A DNA stretch of 17,697 nucleotides from Marinosulfonomonas sp. PRT-SC04 (GTDB lineage: Bacteria > Pseudomonadota > Alphaproteobacteria > Rhodobacterales > Rhodobacteraceae): assembly GCA_001321835.1 (NCBI GenBank), contig JPUR01000078.1, positions 1-17,697 of the forward strand, written 5' to 3'. Positions within the stretch are counted from its first letter, which is position 1. The number at the start of each line of letters is the position of its first letter. The notes under the pieces were generated by a model, which saw only the letters and a program-made list of their open reading frames with translations, searched no databases and was not told where the DNA came from. This document shows positions 15,745 through 17,697 of this stretch, one piece after another. The position numbers and the translations under genes are program-made.

Positions 15745-17007
15745 ATGGGCGCACATATTTCATCAGCAGGTGAAAACCTGAAAATCAATGGCGAACGTCT
15801 GTGGGAAAGCCTGATGGATATGGCCAAAATTGGCCCCGGCATTGCGGGCGGCAACAACCGTCAAACCCTAACGGATGAAGACGGCGAAGGCCGGCATTTG
15901 TTCCAATCTTGGTGCGAGGCGGCGGGCTGCACTATGGGGCTGGATCAGATGGGCAACATGTTTGCGCGTCGCGAAGGCACCGACCCCGAGGCGCTGCCGG
16001 TTTACGTTGGCAGCCACCTTGATACGCAGCCAACCGGCGGTAAATACGATGGCGTGCTGGGGGTTCTGGGCGGGCTGGAAATTCTGCGCACTCTGAATGA
16101 TCTGGGCATTAAGACCAAACACCCGATCGTGGTGACCAACTGGACCAACGAGGAGGGCACCCGTTTTGCCCCAGCCATGTTGGCCTCGGGCGTGTTTGCC
16201 GGTATGCACACGCAGGAGTGGGCCTACGATATTGAAGACGCCGAGGGCAAGAAGTTCGGCGACGAGCTGGCGCGGATTGGTTGGCGCGGTGATGAAGTGG
16301 TTGGCGCGCGCAAGATGCATGCGTTCTTTGAATTGCACATCGAGCAAGGGCCGATTTTGGAATCCGAGGGCAAAGAAATCGGTGTTGTCACCCACGGTCA
16401 GGGCCTGTCTTGGACCGAGGTGACGATCACCGGCAAGGACAGCCACACTGGCTCCACTCCGATGCCAATGCGCAAGGATGCGGGGCTGGGATTGGCGCAT
16501 GTGTTGGAACTGGTTAACCAGATTGCACTGTCTCACGCGCCCGATGCGGTGGGCGCGGCGGGGCATATTGATGTCTATCCAAACTCGCGCAATGTGATCC
16601 CAGGCAAGGTGGTGTTCACCGTTGATTTCCGCTCGCCTGACCTTGCGGTGATCGAGGACATGGAGGCGCAGCTGCGTGTCGGAGCCCAAAAGATTTGCGA
16701 TGAAATGGGGCTGGGAATTACCTTTGAAAAGGTCGGCGGTTTTGACCCGGTGACGTTTGACGAGACGTGCGTTACGGCGGTTCGCAATGCGGCCGAGCGT
16801 CTGGGATATTCGCATCGTGATCTGATTTCCGGTGCTGGGCATGATGCCTGCTGGATCAACCGCATGGCCCCCACCGCGATGGTGATGTGCCCTTGCGTTG
16901 ATGGTTTGTCGCACAATGAGGCAGAGGGAATTTCCAAGGAATGGGCCACCGCAGGGGCGGATGTTTTGCTGCACGCGGTGGTGGAAACCGCGGAGATTGT
17001 GGACTAG
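15745..17007 (+). CDS. Zn-dependent M20-type carbamoylase, probable beta-ureidopropionase
   Basis: Amidase of the hydantoinase/carbamoylase family (M20 fold), which hydrolyses N-carbamoyl amino acids. In this setting it should convert N-carbamoyl-beta-alanine to beta-alanine, CO2 and ammonia. The 420-residue protein has the two-metal site: His91 and Asp102 in GSHLDTQPTGGKYDGVLG, Glu136/Glu137 in TNEEGTRF, His198 in ELHIEQGP and His390 in DGLSHNE. The dimerisation/lid domain (about 215-335) includes GKDSHTGSTPMPMRKDAG, and GAGHDAC is at 364-368. AAGGGA precedes ATG 15745, 12 bases after the cupin. Allantoate amidohydrolase and L-carbamoylase are alternatives, since the family shares these motifs. 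Confidence 0.92.
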   Translation: MGAHISSAGENLKINGERLWESLMDMAKIGPGIAGGNNRQTLTDEDGEGRHLFQSWCEAAGCTMGLDQMGNMFARREGTDPEALPVYVGSHLDTQPTGGKYDGVLGVLGGLEILRTLNDLGIKTKHPIVVTNWTNEEGTRFAPAMLASGVFAGMHTQEWAYDIEDAEGKKFGDELARIGWRGDEVVGARKMHAFFELHIEQGPILESEGKEIGVVTHGQGLSWTEVTITGKDSHTGSTPMPMRKDAGLGLAHVLELVNQIALSHAPDAVGAAGHIDVYPNSRNVIPGKVVFTVDFRSPDLAVIEDMEAQLRVGAQKICDEMGLGITFEKVGGFDPVTFDETCVTAVRNAAERLGYSHRDLISGAGHDACWINRMAPTAMVMCPCVDGLSHNEAEGISKEWATAGADVLLHAVVETAEIVD

Positions 17008-17008
17008 A

Positions 17009-17697
17009 TTGCAGACGTATCCCTTTATAATCGCACTCGGTTTTTGTGCATTTCAAGCCTTTGGTGCACCTGCGCCGGGGGCTGATTGGGATTGGCAATT
17101 GTCGGAAAATATCGCCGTACCACGGGGCATTCAGGTGTTTGATGCTGAGCCCGACAACGTGACACGCGCCCAGATCATGGCGCTGAATGCGGCAGGCGTT
17201 TATACGATTTGCTATGTTTCGGTCGGCACCTCCGAGGCTTACCGCGCAGACGTAAACCAGTTTCCGTCACAGGTGGTTGGCAAACGTTATGTCGGTTGGC
17301 TGGACGAGCGGTTCATCGACATTCGTGATCCGCATCACATTCCGGCGCTGATGGCGAAACGGTTTGCCGACTGTGCCGTTAAAGGGTTTCAGGCTGTCGA
17401 GCCAGACAACATGGACGTTTACCAAAACGACAGCGGCTTTAAGATCAGCCGCAAGGACACGCTGCGCTATATCCGTGGCTTGGTGAAGGCTGCACATGAT
17501 GTGGGCCTTGAGATCGGTCAGAAAAATGTGCCGGAACTGACGGCTGATCTGGTTGGTCAGATGGATTTTATCATCACCGAGAGCTGTTATCAGGATCGCT
17601 GGTGCAATGAGATTCTGCCCTACATCAAGGCCGGAAAGCCGGTGTTCAATGCCGAGTATTCCGACACGCCAATAAATTGGGCAAACGCCTGTGAATA
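17009..17697 (+). CDS. GH114 endo-alpha-1,4-polygalactosaminidase-like protein, 3' end beyond window
   Basis: An open frame starts just after the carbamoylase stop and runs off the window (229 codons seen). It has a hydrophobic signal-like segment (FIIALGFCAFQAFGA). It then shows the GH114/COG2342 TIM-barrel motifs: IQVFDAEP, GVYTICYVSVGTSEAYR, FQAVEPDNMDVYQNDSGF, HDVGLEIGQKNVPE, FIITESCYQDRWCNE and GKPVFNAEYSD. The acidic residues in VEPDNMD fit the expected catalytic region. The start is uncertain: TTG 17009, or TTG 16997 overlapping the carbamoylase and adding an Arg to the signal's n-region; no ATG fits before the signal. Such enzymes cut galactosamine-rich polymers outside the cell and have no evident role in pyrimidine catabolism. 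Confidence 0.8.
   Translation, partial: MQTYPFIIALGFCAFQAFGAPAPGADWDWQLSENIAVPRGIQVFDAEPDNVTRAQIMALNAAGVYTICYVSVGTSEAYRADVNQFPSQVVGKRYVGWLDERFIDIRDPHHIPALMAKRFADCAVKGFQAVEPDNMDVYQNDSGFKISRKDTLRYIRGLVKAAHDVGLEIGQKNVPELTADLVGQMDFIITESCYQDRWCNEILPYIKAGKPVFNAEYSDTPINWANACE

Noticed and set aside
15868..16974. 368-codon open frame on the minus strand
   Set aside because: Antisense to the M20 carbamoylase, whose metal-site motifs are intact; the composition is typical of a reverse-strand shadow.
1..17697. New defence system, CRISPR array, prophage or RNA gene
   Set aside because: No direct-repeat arrays, integrase, toxin-antitoxin pair, reverse transcriptase or tRNA/rRNA-like sequence was seen; nearly all DNA is accounted for by recognised families.

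Overview
The window looks like a chromosomal segment of an alphaproteobacterium, most likely a Rhodobacteraceae/Roseobacter-type bacterium. This rests on the gene families and their order: a NDUFA12-like complex I accessory subunit, a stand-alone MCE/MlaD protein, a DUF2155 protein, aat, accC and accB in one block, plus a RutR-type regulator with reductive pyrimidine genes. I cannot name a genus from sequence alone.

Layout. (1) 1-1091: right part of an IS5-family insertion sequence whose transposase has Gly where the catalytic Glu of the DDE triad should be. Its right end appears to lie at a CTAG target inside a small secreted/outer-membrane-type protein gene (minus strand), cutting off that gene's 3' end. 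(2) 1598-3299, minus: a KefB/KefC-type cation:proton antiporter broken by two single-base deletions. (3) 3596-5642, plus: clpP and clpX, a complete ClpXP protease pair, then a RidA-like protein lacking the usual active-site Arg. (4) 6162-7341, plus: tightly packed NDUFA12-like, MlaD-like and DUF2155 genes, the last two joined by an ATGA overlap. (5) 7305-9937, minus: aat (N-end rule aminoacyl transferase), then accC and accB (acetyl-CoA carboxylase biotin carboxylase and biotin carrier); a good terminator hairpin lies between accC and aat.

(6) 10113-17007: a reductive pyrimidine catabolism locus. preT and preA encode the two-subunit NAD-dependent dihydropyrimidine dehydrogenase (uracil to dihydrouracil). 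A RutR-type TetR regulator (minus) sits divergently from an omega-amino acid:pyruvate aminotransferase (beta-alanine to malonate semialdehyde), a frameshifted small cupin, and an M20-type carbamoylase (N-carbamoyl-beta-alanine to beta-alanine). A 16-bp palindrome closely matching the E. coli RutR operator lies just before the aminotransferase, and a weaker version lies before preT, so two promoters of the pathway appear to be under one pyrimidine-sensing regulator. The dihydropyrimidinase step is not in the window. (7) 17009-17697: the start of a GH114 (endo-alpha-1,4-polygalactosaminidase-like) gene, cut by the window edge.

Three genes or gene remnants carry single-base indels (two in kefC, one in the cupin). 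These may be real decay or assembly errors; raw reads would decide. I see no rRNA, tRNA, CRISPR array or defence/phage island. No wholly new system is evident; the most informative new points are the predicted RutR regulon architecture, the catalytically compromised transposase and the IS truncation junction.
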